A stretch of DNA of 64,000 nucleotides from Sanghuangporus weigelae (GCA_033182465.1 CP137318.1:620001-684000), one strand, 5' to 3'; numbered from the stretch's first letter, positions 24,901 to 36,696 are shown. The notes: generated by a model from the letters alone, not told the origin. A program made the numbers and translations.

Positions 24901-25380
24901 AAGACCGCGGGTCTCAAAGTTGCCGACTTCGCAAAGCGATTGCAAGACTATGGGTTCCATCCCCCTACGTGTTCCTGGCCCCTGAGCACTGCAATGCTGA
25001 TCGAGCCGACGGAGAGCGAGACTCTTGCGGAGATTGATAGATTCTGCGAGGCGATGATTGAGATTCGTAAGGAGGCGCAAGAGATTGCGGATGGCATTCT
25101 GCCAAGGGATAACAACCTCTTGAAGAACGCACCGCACCCGATTAGTGTTGTGTTATTGCCCGAGGAGAAGTGGGGTAGGCCTTACTCCCGCGAGCGGGCT
25201 GCGTACCCGCTTCCATGGCTACGGGAGAAGAAGTTCTGGCCTAGCGTTGCTAGAGTTGACGATGGTATGCTTTTCTCATAGCCGTTTTAGTAAATTTGCT
25301 CATATTTGTTCTCGATAGCTTATGGTGATCTTAATCTGATCTGCGACTGTCCGTCTGTCGAAGAAGTCGCATCTTCTTAA
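21902..25380 (+). CDS. GCV2: Mitochondrial glycine dehydrogenase (decarboxylating), P protein
   Basis: This is the PLP-dependent P protein of the glycine cleavage system. It decarboxylates glycine and passes the aminomethyl group to the lipoyl H protein in the mitochondrial matrix. The start at 21902 opens an Arg/Ser/Ala-rich targeting peptide ([13 protein letters not shown]), and the mature part begins near [18 protein letters not shown]. Conserved blocks follow: [67 protein letters not shown], then [20 protein letters not shown] (24490-24600) with the PLP-binding Lys in LHKTF. The C-terminus ([19 protein letters not shown], joined to [20 protein letters not shown]) is complete. About seven short introns are needed (for example near 22378, 23860, 24100, 24276, 24517, 25265). 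The length of about 1000 residues is normal. It converges on the PPR gene. Confidence 0.95.
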
Positions 25381-25616
25381 TTTTGTCCCTCCCTTTGTCC
25401 TTTCACGCAGCGCGCTTTTCAACACGCGTACTCGGGTTTTCATGGAATAGACGTTTTCTCCACCTCGCTCTGGTTCAACACCGCATAGACATGATCGCTA
25501 GACAGATACTCCACTTCACAAATATACATTATTATGCATACTTAAATTCATGTTTATACAGCCACGATAGCGACATGCGTGCTTATATCCAATACACAAA
25601 TGATGACGATGAAATT

Positions 25617-27950
25617 CTATAAAGATGGTACATGCTTTTTGAGATACGATTGTACTTCTTCTAGCCTACCATGAGCCAAACCGAACGATCGTAGGATCTG
25701 AGCAGTATTAGCGTCAGGACGTTCTTCAGGATCCATAGCGTTCTTCATTTTGAAGCAAACGAGTTCAAGCGCCTCGTCCAAGCGATTCGAACGACATAAA
25801 CATTCCACCCACGAGTTCCAGTTCCGGCGATTCAGCTTGAAACCGCGTTCCCTCAAATCACGAAAGATCGCATCGGCTTGCTCTGTTTGCTTCTGAAACC
25901 CACACGCATCGAAGACGATGCTTACACTGGTCGGTGTGACGAGTCCGGCTGAGTTGAGCATCGTCCACACTTGCATTACGTCCCTGAACAGGCCCGCACG
26001 GTTGTACGCGTCCATAAGCTGGTTCAATAGAGCAGAATCGGGTATTAGACCAGCTTCGACGGAGATCTGACGATGCGTTTCTTTGATGACGTTTCGAAGC
26101 ATACTGACGATCGAGTCGCGGCGCTCCGGATCGCGGACGTCTCGCGCGCGCGTCGCGAGTGAGGCGTAATGACCCAGAAGGATGGTGTATACTTCTGCTG
26201 TTTTGCGGAACCCGTGCTCACACATGTCTCGGAGGATGTCGAAGTAGAGTTTTGCCGGAGGTATAGGTAATGACTGTTCCATCCCTCTCCTGTCGCTTTC
26301 TGACGGATTCTCTGTGGACGTCTCTGATTTTGTTTCTAAGGCCATGTTGGCAGGTTCAAGCGAGCAAAAGGCATGCAAGACGACCGCAAACCCCTTCTGG
26401 TCTAGACCTTCGGCATTCACACTGCGTACTTGCTTGTACGCCTCGACAGCTTCTTCGTAGGTGGATGACGAACGGACGAGAAGAACAGCGACCGAAGTTG
26501 CAGTCATACGGTCCATGTAGACACCTTGGTCGCGCATATCTTGCAACATTTTTAAAGCGATAGGGAAATACTTCTGTTTGTTCTTGCTAGCGGCCAGAGC
26601 ACGAAGTAGCGTGTTGAATACGGGAGTATCAGCTCCACGTCTGCCACTGGACTTCATAGACTCGTTGCAGTCTTTGTATAGCTCCAATGCTATGTCCAAA
26701 ACCTGCTCAGGAGGACCGTGAACGAATTTGCTACACATGGCACGCAACAGCGGATGGATCATTGGTGCATTTGGTTTAATACCCTGAGCTTTTGCAGTGT
26801 TGTATGCAGCTAGCGCGTTCCTCCATCCAGTCTTCTGGAGTATGTTGCGAATGCAGATCGACCAGGCGATGCCATTGGGAGGTAATCCTAACGTCTCCTG
26901 AAGGTATATGAGCACGTCGGGCGTGGCTAAGGATGATATTTGCACCAATCGGCTAAGAGTGGTACGCTCATCGGGAACAAAACCATCGTTGCGAAAGGCG
27001 ATGAGCTTCGTTTCGAATGCTACCCTGGCCCTTTTCTTATATGCGACAAGCTGGTTCAACCACTCTTCGACCTGAGTGTCTGAGGGCTTGCGCCTCTCGG
27101 CGCACCTCTTCTTATATTCAGAAGGAAGAAAATCATGTCCTAATTTCTGCCCGATCTTGATCAAGAGATCGTGAATAGCAACATCGTAGGGAAGATTAAG
27201 TCGCTTGATCTCATCCAGGACCTGAAGCACTTCGTCTCTTGAGGGCGGCTCCGCGCGACGATATAGAGCATACAGCAAGGCGAAGTAGTGGGTACTCTCC
27301 GGGAAGGGTAAGGAGCCTTTCATAATGTCCAAACACTCCTTCAGCTTGTCTACTTCTCCGATCTGAGAAAGGCCACGCATCGTGATTTGCCAATGCTGTG
27401 AGTTTAGTCGAAAGGACTTGACTTTGTAGCTGAGGAACAGTCGAAGGAGATCATACGCTTCTAGTTGCTGTCGGGTATGGACGAGTGCTTTCAAGGCAGA
27501 GAGAAACATATCGGCGCTTGGATCGACTCCATACATGGCTTTCGCGTCTCGAACAAGTTGTCCAAGGGCTGTGGCATTGTCTTTCTTGCCTCGCTCAGCG
27601 AGTACGCGTGCGATCTCTTCCAGCTCCTCCATCGTAAGGTGCAAATGGTTTTCGCGTATGTGTCGCCATGCTAGCTTGGGCAGAGTAAAGAACTCTCTTC
27701 TCGACGAAATCAGGCTGAAAAAGAGATCGTCGACGTTCTTCTTATTCAAGGCCGTCCTTAGCTCGTCATGATGATTCTTAAGACGCTTGACTACCTCAGG
27801 GTTAATGGTCTCTCGAAGCTCAAGCGGTAGCAGATGAGTTCGGAGAAGACGCTGCTCGACGCGCCTGTCCAGAAACACTGGAAAACGCACATGTCGTCTT
27901 GCGGGCCAGAAGCTAGATGAGAGTTTCGCGATACATGGCGTTAAGCTCAT
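25617..27950 (-). CDS. Mitochondrial pentatricopeptide repeat (PPR) protein
   Basis: A single open frame of 777 residues without introns. The N-terminus (MSLTPCIAKLSSSFWPARRHVRF) is Ser/Arg-rich and lacks acidic residues, as in a mitochondrial targeting peptide. The body is a run of helical pairs with PPR wording, for example APMIHPLLRAM, TPVFNTLLRALAASKNKQKY, SALLNQLMDAYNRAGLFRDV, TSVSIVFDACGFQKQTEQAD and NWNSWVECLCRSNRLDEAL, plus pairs near residues 130-260. PPR proteins bind organelle RNA in fungi and act in processing, stability or translation, so a role in mitochondrial RNA metabolism is likely; the target RNA cannot be deduced. It diverges from SEC61 gamma with only 248 bases between the starts. 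Confidence 0.85.
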   Translation of the reverse strand: MSLTPCIAKLSSSFWPARRHVRFPVFLDRRVEQRLLRTHLLPLELRETINPEVVKRLKNHHDELRTALNKKNVDDLFFSLISSRREFFTLPKLAWRHIRENHLHLTMEELEEIARVLAERGKKDNATALGQLVRDAKAMYGVDPSADMFLSALKALVHTRQQLEAYDLLRLFLSYKVKSFRLNSQHWQITMRGLSQIGEVDKLKECLDIMKGSLPFPESTHYFALLYALYRRAEPPSRDEVLQVLDEIKRLNLPYDVAIHDLLIKIGQKLGHDFLPSEYKKRCAERRKPSDTQVEEWLNQLVAYKKRARVAFETKLIAFRNDGFVPDERTTLSRLVQISSLATPDVLIYLQETLGLPPNGIAWSICIRNILQKTGWRNALAAYNTAKAQGIKPNAPMIHPLLRAMCSKFVHGPPEQVLDIALELYKDCNESMKSSGRRGADTPVFNTLLRALAASKNKQKYFPIALKMLQDMRDQGVYMDRMTATSVAVLLVRSSSTYEEAVEAYKQVRSVNAEGLDQKGFAVVLHAFCSLEPANMALETKSETSTENPSESDRRGMEQSLPIPPAKLYFDILRDMCEHGFRKTAEVYTILLGHYASLATRARDVRDPERRDSIVSMLRNVIKETHRQISVEAGLIPDSALLNQLMDAYNRAGLFRDVMQVWTMLNSAGLVTPTSVSIVFDACGFQKQTEQADAIFRDLRERGFKLNRRNWNSWVECLCRSNRLDEALELVCFKMKNAMDPEERPDANTAQILRSFGLAHGRLEEVQSYLKKHVPSL

Positions 27951-28198
27951 TCATGAGCATTCCAAACTATGAAAGCTTCTTCAATATCACTATTCACAAC
28001 ATTTTCAGTCTCACTAACCTGCCAGACCGGTTTCGCCAGTCGTAGTCGATGGACAAGAAAGCGTATGGGAATGTTTTTCCGTATGCGAAAATCTTCATCT
28101 CGTGACGCGAATTTTGGCCACGTCGCGTTCAACGCCAGCTCATTCATAACGCGCTCAGTCTCACTTGTCCTTTGGCCAACTTATTCACCTCCATTATT
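27951..28198. promoter_or_regulatory. Short divergent promoter of the PPR and SEC61 gamma genes
   Basis: The 248 bases between two opposite start codons must hold both promoters and both 5' UTRs. The sequence shows no clear TATA box. Confidence 0.5.
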
Positions 28199-28613
28199 AT
28201 GTCGGAAAAGCTCAGGGAGTTCACTGAGGTACCTCAGCAGTTCGTGCGTGAAGGAAATCAGGTGTGCACTGTCCTTCTGTTGTTTACCGATCTTGCTAAC
28301 TCTCTGCGAGTTCTTGACACGCTGCACAAAACCGGCGAAGAAGGGTGTGTTTCCTCATTATGTTCACGATCTCAATAATTGAAAACGAAACACAGAATTC
28401 CTCCAAATCTGCAGAGCAGTTGCTGTTGGATTCGCCGTCATGGGTTTCATCGGCTACTTCGTGAAGTTAATTCACATCCCAATGTGAGTTGGCTCATAAT
28501 ATGGGCTCTATTTTTTCTAACATATCATTACAGAAACAACATTCTTGTGTATGTTGACCGATTGAGAAGTTGGATCATAGTACTAACTATCCTATTGCAG
28601 TGGTGGGGCATGA
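28199..28613 (+). CDS. SSS1: Protein translocon subunit Sec61 gamma
   Basis: This small tail-anchored subunit of the ER Sec61 channel is about 70 residues long. Exon 1 (28199-28261) encodes [22 protein letters not shown] short second exon gives [11 protein letters not shown], and the third holds the helix [20 protein letters not shown] (near 28410-28470) and LIHIPI. The last exons give NNILV and GGA before the TGA at 28611-28613. All intron ends are GT/AG and phases agree. The sequence is nearly invariant in fungi, so the call is secure. The smallest coding exons are about 14 bases. It shares a short promoter region with the PPR gene. Confidence 0.93.
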
Positions 28614-29097
28614 TGTTTTGCAGTTTCATGTTGGAGTTCTGGGTTCCGCGTAATTTGCTATTTTACTCTGTGTTTTTTCGGTCTGAAATGACAGCTAGCT
28701 ACATACCCCAAATGCGACTAATATCCGCTGCATCTTTTGCATTGCTTAAGCAGACTTGTTCAATGTCTATGCTACACAGGCCGTATTTTATTACATATAT
28801 GTGCCGATTATCCAAATTCCGTCAACTATTTTTCTCTATTCGGTGCCACTCTTATGCTTCTCTGGACTGTCTAACCGATCCTCATCATCGATTCTCGTCG
28901 ATTCATGCGATAAACTGGTGATAATGACTGTCGAAGAGGTTAGAACAGAAGGTGCCAGTATTGATTCAATTGAATCGGAGGTTGGGCGTCTACGGGCACT
29001 TGGCATACCCTTCTCAACGCTGCTCAGACTTCGCGATCGAACTCCTCGTCTGTGACAGAACCAAAACTCAAGAACGTCCTATGTGATTCGTCGCTCG
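28614..29097. other. Intergenic between converging genes
   Basis: The 3' sides of SEC61 gamma and the 7TM gene meet here. If the last intron of the 7TM gene is not spliced, its frame extends to 29024. Nothing else is supported. Confidence 0.5.
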
Positions 29098-30538
29098 TCA
29101 GTGTCCCTAGCAATGAAACGAATAAGCAACTCACCCTTTGAGTTCCGAAGAGCAGGAACGCAGCCAAGGGTACTGATGGCTCCATTAGCTCATATCCAGT
29201 TGATTGCAACCAAACTACTGTTTGCTCACGACAAGCCTCCACCATATAAGGGAATGGACTCGGTTGATTGGCAACGAAAACGATGCAAGCGCTGCACGAA
29301 ATAAGTAAAGCTCTGCGACTCTTTACAGCCTTCACTCACCAGAGAGTAGCAATGCTGTACAAGGTGAAAAGGCCGACTCTCAATGAGATGGAGACTGATA
29401 GCTTTCTGTGCTGGTAATCCTTCGCGATTCCCACGAGCTCATCTACTTGACTTTCTGCATAAAGGTTATTGACTTCTTTTCGAGTTCTATACCAGTTGAA
29501 TGCGATGATCCCTGCCGACGGTCTATAAGGTATAAAACCAGCGATGTCCGAGTTCAGCTCACCTTCGATTGTTATGATTGCCGCCATAACGACGGCGCAG
29601 AATATCGGAACAATCAACGAACTAGCAAGGTTGAGCATCCCTTCACCTCAGGACACTGTTGACTCACAAATGGTAATTCTGGGACGAGCAGTATACGTGG
29701 TTGATCGATACGATCATTTTCTTATCCGAAATTCCGTGCTTGATGGAATAAGCAAGTGTCTCTTCATTATATGCAAAGAACACTCACCCCCATTGCTAGA
29801 AGTGAGAAACCGGCGAATGCAATGTACGGCGGAAGGATGATCTGAGTGACGTAAAATCAGTTGAGGAAGTTACCCTTTCGGCAGCAATGCTCACCAAAAT
29901 GTTCACCAAATATTCAGGAAGATTTCGGACTAATGGAAAGTACGTTCTATGAATGCATCTTTGCACAAACCACAACTTAAATCAAATCAGTAAAATTTCG
30001 CTCGAAAATATACCCATAATACCTGAAGCACCATCTCCAGTCCAGCCAACGCACACCTTTCATGTTGTTAGCATCGATTCAAGGATAGATTGAAATTGTA
30101 TCTAACATTGGAGGTGCTCCGTGTATCAGCGCAGCCTGAGCCAGACATAATTTCGATGGAATGTCCTGGTTATCATCGGCTTTCCCGGCATACAGTCTAC
30201 ATAGTAATTCTAAGCAACTCACATCATCAAGTAAAGCATAATTTGCTTACAAGAGACAATAAGAAATCGAATAAACGATCCAGGTGACGCAGAAATTAAT
30301 GAGCGTGATGTACCTCGGCCTGCCTGCAGACTTGGGTGCGAAAATGAACGTGAGGACCGCCAGTGGAAGACCGACTTGGCCGCCGGCGATGTGCAACGCG
30401 AGCCAGACCGGAACCAGGCTCTTCAGGTCATACTGTGCTGCCCAAACTATCGAATGACATGGCCAACGAAAAGTAAAAGAAATTTTAGTTTTTTTATCTC
30501 ACTAGCGAATTAGTATACTAACCCGGTTGTACAACCAT
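29098..30538 (-). CDS. Fungal 7TM receptor-like membrane protein
   Basis: A multi-exon gene for a polytopic membrane protein. The start at 30538 gives MVVQP, spliced at a GTTAGT donor to VWAAQYDLKSLVPVWLALHI, then AGGQVGLPLAVLTFIFAPK and RPRYITLINFCVTWIVY. Later exons hold hydrophobic segments such as LASSLIVPIFCAVVMAAIIT, a cytoplasmic stretch with NWYRTRKEVNNLY, and SISLRVGLFTLYSIATLW. The last exons encode PYMVEACREQTVVWLQSTGYE and PLAAFLLFGTQR. The spacing and the TM3-like wording (NFCVTWIVYSISYCLLL) match a large agaricomycete family of small 7TM proteins related to G-protein-coupled receptors. Ligand and coupling are unknown. The 3' end depends on the last intron. It lies downstream of, and on the same strand as, the dioxygenase. 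Confidence 0.62.
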
Positions 30539-31242
30539 GCCCGACATTGGTGAGACCTACTTTCCCGAGACTCTATCGTCTTTTGCAGAGGATCATGGGA
30601 CGTAGCTGGTGCAGACAAAGGGCAATAGCGTTTCTCATGGTCCGTCGAGAACCCCTTAAACAATGGGAATGATGCACTGATGATCTGAAGATTATGGAGT
30701 CTAGTACTGATGGTCGTCTAGACTGTAGATGCGATCATCGTGATCCAATTGCAAACGAAGCTTTCTGAGTGATCACACCCCCTTGCGTGGCAAATCACAC
30801 TATCACCCGCAAACCACCACCAGATAGCATCAGCGTACACTGTGATATGGGGACTTTCCTCCACATTCGGCGAGTGCTTCGTCCATCAGGCCAGAGACGA
30901 TCGACACAGCAGTCCGGACTCAATAGTCCGTTCATGGATTACGATAGTCATAACTATCTCAAATACCCATCAATCTAAAATGGCTAAGCCGCTCATGATA
31001 TTAACGGTCACCATGAGAGCTAGCTAGACAGTCCACAGAAATCTAGATCCGCGTAGTACACCTGTCTGATGCCACTGTGACAGTCGATGCTTATAAGCTT
31101 GTGAATTTGCCAGTCAGGAATAAATCTGTGGGAGTGACGGATATCTCCAAGTCCGATTTCAAAACATCTATACTCTTTATTTCCTTTTGAGTTCGTACAG
31201 TGAGTGTGCCGACATCTTTTGACGACGCGTTGCCATCGGGTA
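30539..31242. other. Intergenic between two minus-strand genes
   Basis: About 700 bases containing the 3' flank of the dioxygenase and the promoter of the 7TM gene. No supported gene is seen; frames are short and unlike known proteins. Confidence 0.45.
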
Positions 31243-32785
31243 CTAATATTTTGACAGACCCAAAGCCTCCCGACGGGACTTGCTATTCGGACTAAAGTAC
31301 GGTTTCTCGCCCTAAGAGCGATATTGTCAGTCTGGGTACATTCCCGACGCATATCAATGTTTTACATACCAAAGAGACAACACGGTCACCAATGCGTCTC
31401 TCGAAGCCGTAGTCATGAGTGGCAGTGTGAAAGTTCGATCTATTGTCCCAAATCGCGAGCGAGTTCTGGAGCAACATGGAAATGTGTCAATGTTGAAGGA
31501 ATGGACAGATGTTAGTAATAAAAATTGCTGACCTTCTCCCACTTGAAGCGAACCTGCAAATCGTGGTTATATGAAACCAAGTTGAAGAGGTAACTAATGG
31601 AAATTTATCAGCGCGCGGTTCTCTGAAGACATCACTCGCTCACTTGAGAATTACTTCCGATTCGTCCTTAGTAACGCCCAGGATGCGCTTCGTGAAGGAT
31701 CGGTTAACGAAGACAGATTTCCAGCCAGTGACAGGATTGGTCCTGAGTGAATGATCCTTTAGCAGGAATATTTTGATTTATGAGAATCTGAACCCACCTA
31801 ATGACCGGATGAACGGCTTCCAGATGACGGCCCACGTTACCAGGAGAACCACGTTCACCTACGCAAGTGAGAAAATTGTTTCGACTTGTCTGAAAATCAG
31901 CCTCACCATCGCGGAGTTTCACATGCTCTCCGTCAGCTATTTGGTGGAAAAAGCGAGCCTCGTGGACGGCTTCGAGAGTCTCCAGATATTTCGCAAAGGA
32001 TGGAGAGAGGCGATCATACACTTCATATCCACTGGGTCTAGTGAGCCACACATTTATCGGAGATATCGATGGCTTATACGCACGATGCCCACAACGTGTC
32101 TCCACCAGTCACTTGTCCATTGATATTTGGGAGTGTGTGAACCTTCAAGATAGCGTAGTCGGAAGGTACGGGTTCGAACGTAATGTCAGCATGCCATTCT
32201 TTGCTGCGGGGACTTATTCAGTTCCAAAATCACGGATTATTTATTGCGGTCAAACGCACGCGGCGAACTTGGTCCTATCGACAGCCAATTTGGCGACCGT
32301 GGAATCTCTCTCCGAAGAGATTACACTAATCTCGTCACCAAGCTCAGACGTTTCCGAAGTCGTGGGATGGACGTGAAGTCCGGACGATTGAGGTTTCCCT
32401 GTCAGCTCGCCAAGTTTCGTCCCAAGCAACTTCTGTTCGTCAATAGTGATTTCCTGATCGCGGAAGAAGACAACTCCACGTTGGGATACTGTTTCGGCAC
32501 GCTGTAAGCATGAGATAATGCTGCATCAAAAGTCGGATACAAACTGAATATGGCCAGATCCTTGATCAACTGGTCAGCGTTGGTTGCTTTGAGCCAATTC
32601 GTCAACTGAATGCCTCTTTCAAACTCCGTGCCGATGAGCGGGGTCAAGTCCGTCCTCTTGAAGCCATCAAGAGAGTTACCAAGCTTCAGAGGGAACGGTG
32701 TGCCAGTAAGCTTCAGTGATGCAATCTTCTTTTCGACCTGTTCGGTCTCTGGCAGGATGAGCTGGGTCTTTGTCAGGAGAGCCAT
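31243..32785 (-). CDS. TauD-type Fe(II)/2-oxoglutarate dioxygenase
   Basis: The gene encodes a TauD/TfdA-family enzyme of about 390 residues that uses 2-oxoglutarate and oxygen to hydroxylate a small substrate such as a sulfonate. The start at 32785 gives MALLTKTQLILPE. The core begins with LTPLIGTEFERGIQLTNWLK and FRDQEITIDEQ. The iron ligands are the HxD pair in EWHADITFEPVPSDY (near 32190) and the distal His in SNFHTATHDYGFERR (near 31430), followed by the conserved Arg of GDRVVSL. GGDTLWASAYKLYDRLSP and GRHLEAVHPVIR are family blocks. The last exon ends ALGLSKY at 31243. Several introns of about 50-60 bases interrupt it. Fungal relatives often use taurine or other sulfonates, but the substrate here is unproven. 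Confidence 0.85.
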
Positions 32786-33906
32786 GTCTGGAGCGGCAGA
32801 AGAAGGCTGTATCCTAGGCAGAGCAGATGACCACCGCCGTTCTTAAAGTACTCTGAAGCCGTGATGAGCAGAACACCGACAGATATTGCGCCATACTTAC
32901 ATATACTAGTCAGGTGTTTCCATCGGGAATGATATTCTGTCCTATCCGAAGACAAGACAGTAGATGTGTTATCATTCCGGACCGTACCACCAAGATAGCG
33001 AATGACATCGCGTGCTTTTGCGTCAACCAGCCCTGGTTCTTACACAACCATTGCAGAAGGTAGTCAAAAGCACAGCCGATCGGCCGAAGAAATCGAGATA
33101 GATGTGTTCTCAGTTCTCAAGACGAGAGTCTGCGGAATGCATCACCACACAGGTGTTGGTATTATAAGAAGAAGCGATCGGCTAATGTTTAGATCGGTGC
33201 ATTCCATATTCGGTAAGTAAAGTTTGCTTACCGAATTTGGACTATGTTTTCGTCCTTTGTGCGTCAAAAACTACATTATCATATATCACAACATATATCT
33301 GTTAATCGACTTTGCAAGCATATAGCCTACTAAGGTATCACGTAGTTTCTATGACCAAACATGCCATATTCCCCCAAAGCATTATTATTTGCTATTTACT
33401 GAATATCGCTTGAAAGCCTCAATGAAACAGCATTGGATATCGAAATCGACGGTCGCCAAACCACAAAAATTCCTTTACCTAGGAACAGCAGTTAACAAAA
33501 GAATTTTAATGCCATCGTTTTCTAAGTTAGGCTGACGGTCTCAAGCACGAGCCGGCTTTTGTTCTTCATGGAGATTGCCGAGTGTATTCGGGGATCTTGC
33601 TTCAAGTGTGGTTCCGGACGGACAGGTGAATGCTGTACAGCACCCTGATGAAATTAAGGCCACAATAGAGTCGTAAGGTCCGAGCGACAGATGTGTATCG
33701 TTACGCCGTCAATTCTGCCAGAGATACTACTACATTCTAGAATTACAAAGGTCCGTGCAATTAATCCGTTTGTCCATTTGATACATGAGTTCGTCTAGAG
33801 TGTCTTGCGAAAGAATGCAAGGGCATGCTCCGTTCATGGGATATCTCCGTGCGAAGACGTTTCCGACTCCTCGGAGGGGGTGTTGGTGATTTTCTTCTTA
33901 AACGTT
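32786..33906. other. Intergenic, no supported gene
   Basis: About 1.1 kb that includes the dioxygenase promoter and the 3' flank of the IES1 gene. Short frames such as 32773-32955 and 33002-33220 lack family features. The part 33200-33500 is A/T-rich. Confidence 0.45.
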
Positions 33907-35723
33907 TTAGGACTCGCAAGCGCCTATCTGCGCGGTTCGCGGATACACAGGTAAATCATCTGAAGAATGGTATAATGATGAGAATCCAGTACGCACCATA
34001 GTCTAACTTTACATGCTCGTCATATTCCTCGTCCGAATCCGCTAAAGGATCCGAAGTTGAAACGATGTGAAAGGCATCTGAAATAAAAAAGTTCAGTACC
34101 TGTTTCAAGAAGGTATTGTCCCAATCCACCCACGCTCGACCATTGTCCTTTGGCGTGGTTGAGGATGCTTGGGGACGCTCTCCGACATAGTTTGAGGATA
34201 CGGTCGATGTCCTGTGAAAGGCCACGTTACGTTGACCATATATTGCAGTAAGTAAGGAAATTTGACTAACTGGTCGCGCTGGGAGTCGGATCACGGTCAG
34301 GTGGAATCTGCGGAGCATAGTGCCTGAAGCTGCTCTCCGTGTCCTCGCTATGGTAAATTTGTCGCGGAGCTCGTGGACGTCTATTAGGAGGGGCAAGCTC
34401 TAAAACTGTGGCAGTTACGAATGTCAGTTGTCAACGAAAGAACAGCGCTGAAATGGGTTAATAAATCAAGGCTCACCCTGAGAAGTTGCAAACTCGCTCC
34501 TGGACCTTTTCTCGTCTTCAGTCGACTTGACCAGCCTCTGTAAGAAGGTTGTCCTAAGCGCACACATCCTCTCTCCCCATTCAATTTCCTCTCGAGGATC
34601 AATGTTCTCGCGGAGCTCCTGCATCTCATCGAATGATAGTCGTGGCAGCAGAGGCACCTTCCCGGGATTTGCTCTGGAGTAATCGTCCGAAAAGGGATTG
34701 GTTGTGGGACCACCAACCGGTGAGGCAGTCGGGTCTTCAAAGTAATGATAGACGAGCCAGAGGAAGGCTCGTGCTCTTCTTACAGAAGGAATGTTGATAG
34801 GCATGAACAGGTCTAAAAAATCCAATTGTTGATCGAAATGCGTCCGGGCTAGGAGCTGGAAAAAGGTACGCCAAGCACAGTCAGAGCAATATACCAAACC
34901 ACAGGACAAGAGTGATTTACCGTCGTCTGATTAGACATTATGAAAATTAAATTGACAATGCTGGTAGGTGGCCTCACCCCTCTACTCTGGTGATACGCAT
35001 TGGTGTCAGGTACAGGAATTTATCAATTAAGCCTCACAAGATTTTCAAGTACGGCAGCCAGGGATGTAGGCGGAACATCTCGCTCTGAGGGTAGTAACGC
35101 GGCCTTCAAGCAATTTTTTATCCGAGGAGCGTCCTGGAGGTTGCCATCGGTTTTTTGAAGTGAAGGCACTGGGTGATATGTCCGCAACGCAGTCCGCATC
35201 TCAGGAAAAACTGTTTAGACTCCGTGAGATCAGTTGAGAATTATGAATAAACGAAAAATCACGTACAAGCCATCGTCGTGTTGATTCGACCGACATTTGC
35301 AAGCAGGGAAATCTTAGCCAGCTCAATAGCGAAGGCAGGTCTCTCCTTCATCTTATCCTTGAGCACTTTAGAACATTTACTCGACTGACAGAGAGCGCTA
35401 ATATAAAGCTCGCGGAAACATATTTTCTCTGGGGGATTCCCGGGCCTCTGATCGGTGAAAGCCTTGGTTTCGTCCGAGTAAATACAATGTAACAGGTCGT
35501 ATTGAATGTCTTGGCGGGTGAGCATTTCCGCATCATTTTTCTTAATTGGCAGGATTTTTTTAAGACTGAAATGCGTTTGGCTGTAAATATAGGACGAATA
35601 TTGATTAGAAATTGAGCGCTCCTTCTGAAGAGCGGGGAAATTCGAGAGGCTTACCTTGATTCTTGCTCTCTCGCATGCACTCTTTGTAAGGGGGACAAGT
35701 CAGAGGACGTACTAGAGGTCATG
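33907..35723 (-). CDS. IES1: INO80 complex subunit Ies1 (canonical copy)
   Basis: This second Ies1-like gene keeps the family wording better than the copy at 8.6-10.8 kb. Exon 1 (35723-35655) encodes MTSSTSSDLSPLQRVH. The next exon gives LTRQDIQYDLLHCIYSDE, then SSKCSKVLKDKM, FAIELAKISLLANVGRINTT and MA (to about 35272). Then come LRTYHPVPSLQKTDGNLQDA (about 35200-35130), VNLIFIMSNQTT, LDFLDLFMPINIPSVRRARA with FLWLVYHYFED (near 34750) and NPFSDDYSRANPGKVPLLPR. The C-terminus has DPLADSDEEYDEHVKLDY (near 34010). Splicing the last GTGCGT intron ends the protein at 33907; without it the frame ends at 33956. Ies1 belongs to the ATP-dependent INO80 nucleosome remodeller in the nucleus. The protein appears complete. 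Confidence 0.8.
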
Positions 35724-36183
35724 ACGGTAGAGAGAGAGCGAGAGAGCAGTAAGGCCTGTTCACCACGAGGCAAGAAGCCTGTAGTAAGATACACGAGGCT
35801 CCAGTGCTGCACTGAGTTCATCAAGTCCGTATAACGGAATCTTTTTTGGGGGCGCCTAAAGTACACAAAGCACAACAATTCATATATGGTAATCGACTCA
35901 AGAGAAATACGGGGAACATTGCTTGTAGAAACGAAATACGCCGTTTGAGAATTTTTATGAAGTCAAGGCTTCAGTGAGAAGAGCAGGAGGGGCTTGCCAA
36001 TCCTAAAACGGCAAGTCCTGTATCATATAAAAAGTCTCACGGCGCTAAAATGATCTGCACGCTCTTTCCCTCGCTCCCTTGTTCTTGACGTCGACCAAGT
36101 GCATTCTCTTGCTTCTAATAGCCCATTCTCCATTCTTCTAGAGCCATAAGCAGACTTAATACTGCGATTTACTATCTCTTGCC

Positions 36184-36208
36184 TCGCGGGCGAAGCCCGT
36201 CGGAAGCA
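36184..36208 (-). repeat. Hairpin mini-repeat, unit 1
   Basis: Read on the minus strand, TGCTTCCG is followed by a stem of ACGGGC and GCCCG around a TTC loop. Confidence 0.5.
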
Positions 36209-36271
36209 CTTTATTAAAGGTTGGAATCTCTCGGTATGCCTCGGTATGCCGGAATGGACCTTTTTGCACGT

Positions 36272-36295
36272 TGCTTCCGTGTGCCGAAAGGCACT
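36272..36295 (+). repeat. Hairpin mini-repeat, unit 2
   Basis: TGCTTCCG is followed by the stem GTGCC/GGCAC around GAAA. The stem differs from unit 1 but still pairs. Confidence 0.5.
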
Positions 36296-36696
36296 TAACT
36301 TTGGCGTGGCAATACACATTTTTCGACTGGTGTCATCAGCTAATACAGGAACAATTGTATGGGCATCAGCCGAAGCCATTCAAACTACATGTGGCCGGGG
36401 TGTGTTATGGTCATGGGAGCTTTCCCTAATCAGCATATAACTTCAATACCGACCGCCTTACTTCCACGAGTCAGATTCCCCATCTCGCTCGTTCGTCATT
36501 TCCTGGTTATTACCGCTGATTAAGCTTTATGTTTGTACTATTGTACCGTCTCCGCGCTAAGATATTTTCTTATGAACAATAGGACTACCTCTACCTCTGG
36601 TTGGTAGGCGCTATTCTGACATCTACGCTAATTAACCACAATGGTGCAGGGAAACTCGAATGGATCTATCCTATCTCACTCGGGCTGTGTAGGCAC

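Noticed and set aside
28379-28921. 180-codon plus-strand frame after SEC61 gamma
   Set aside because: It crosses the introns of SEC61 gamma and has no family wording of its own.
32160-32180. GGGTTCGAACG, similar to a tRNA B box
   Set aside because: It lies inside the EWHADITFEP coding exon of the dioxygenase and no A box or cloverleaf is present.
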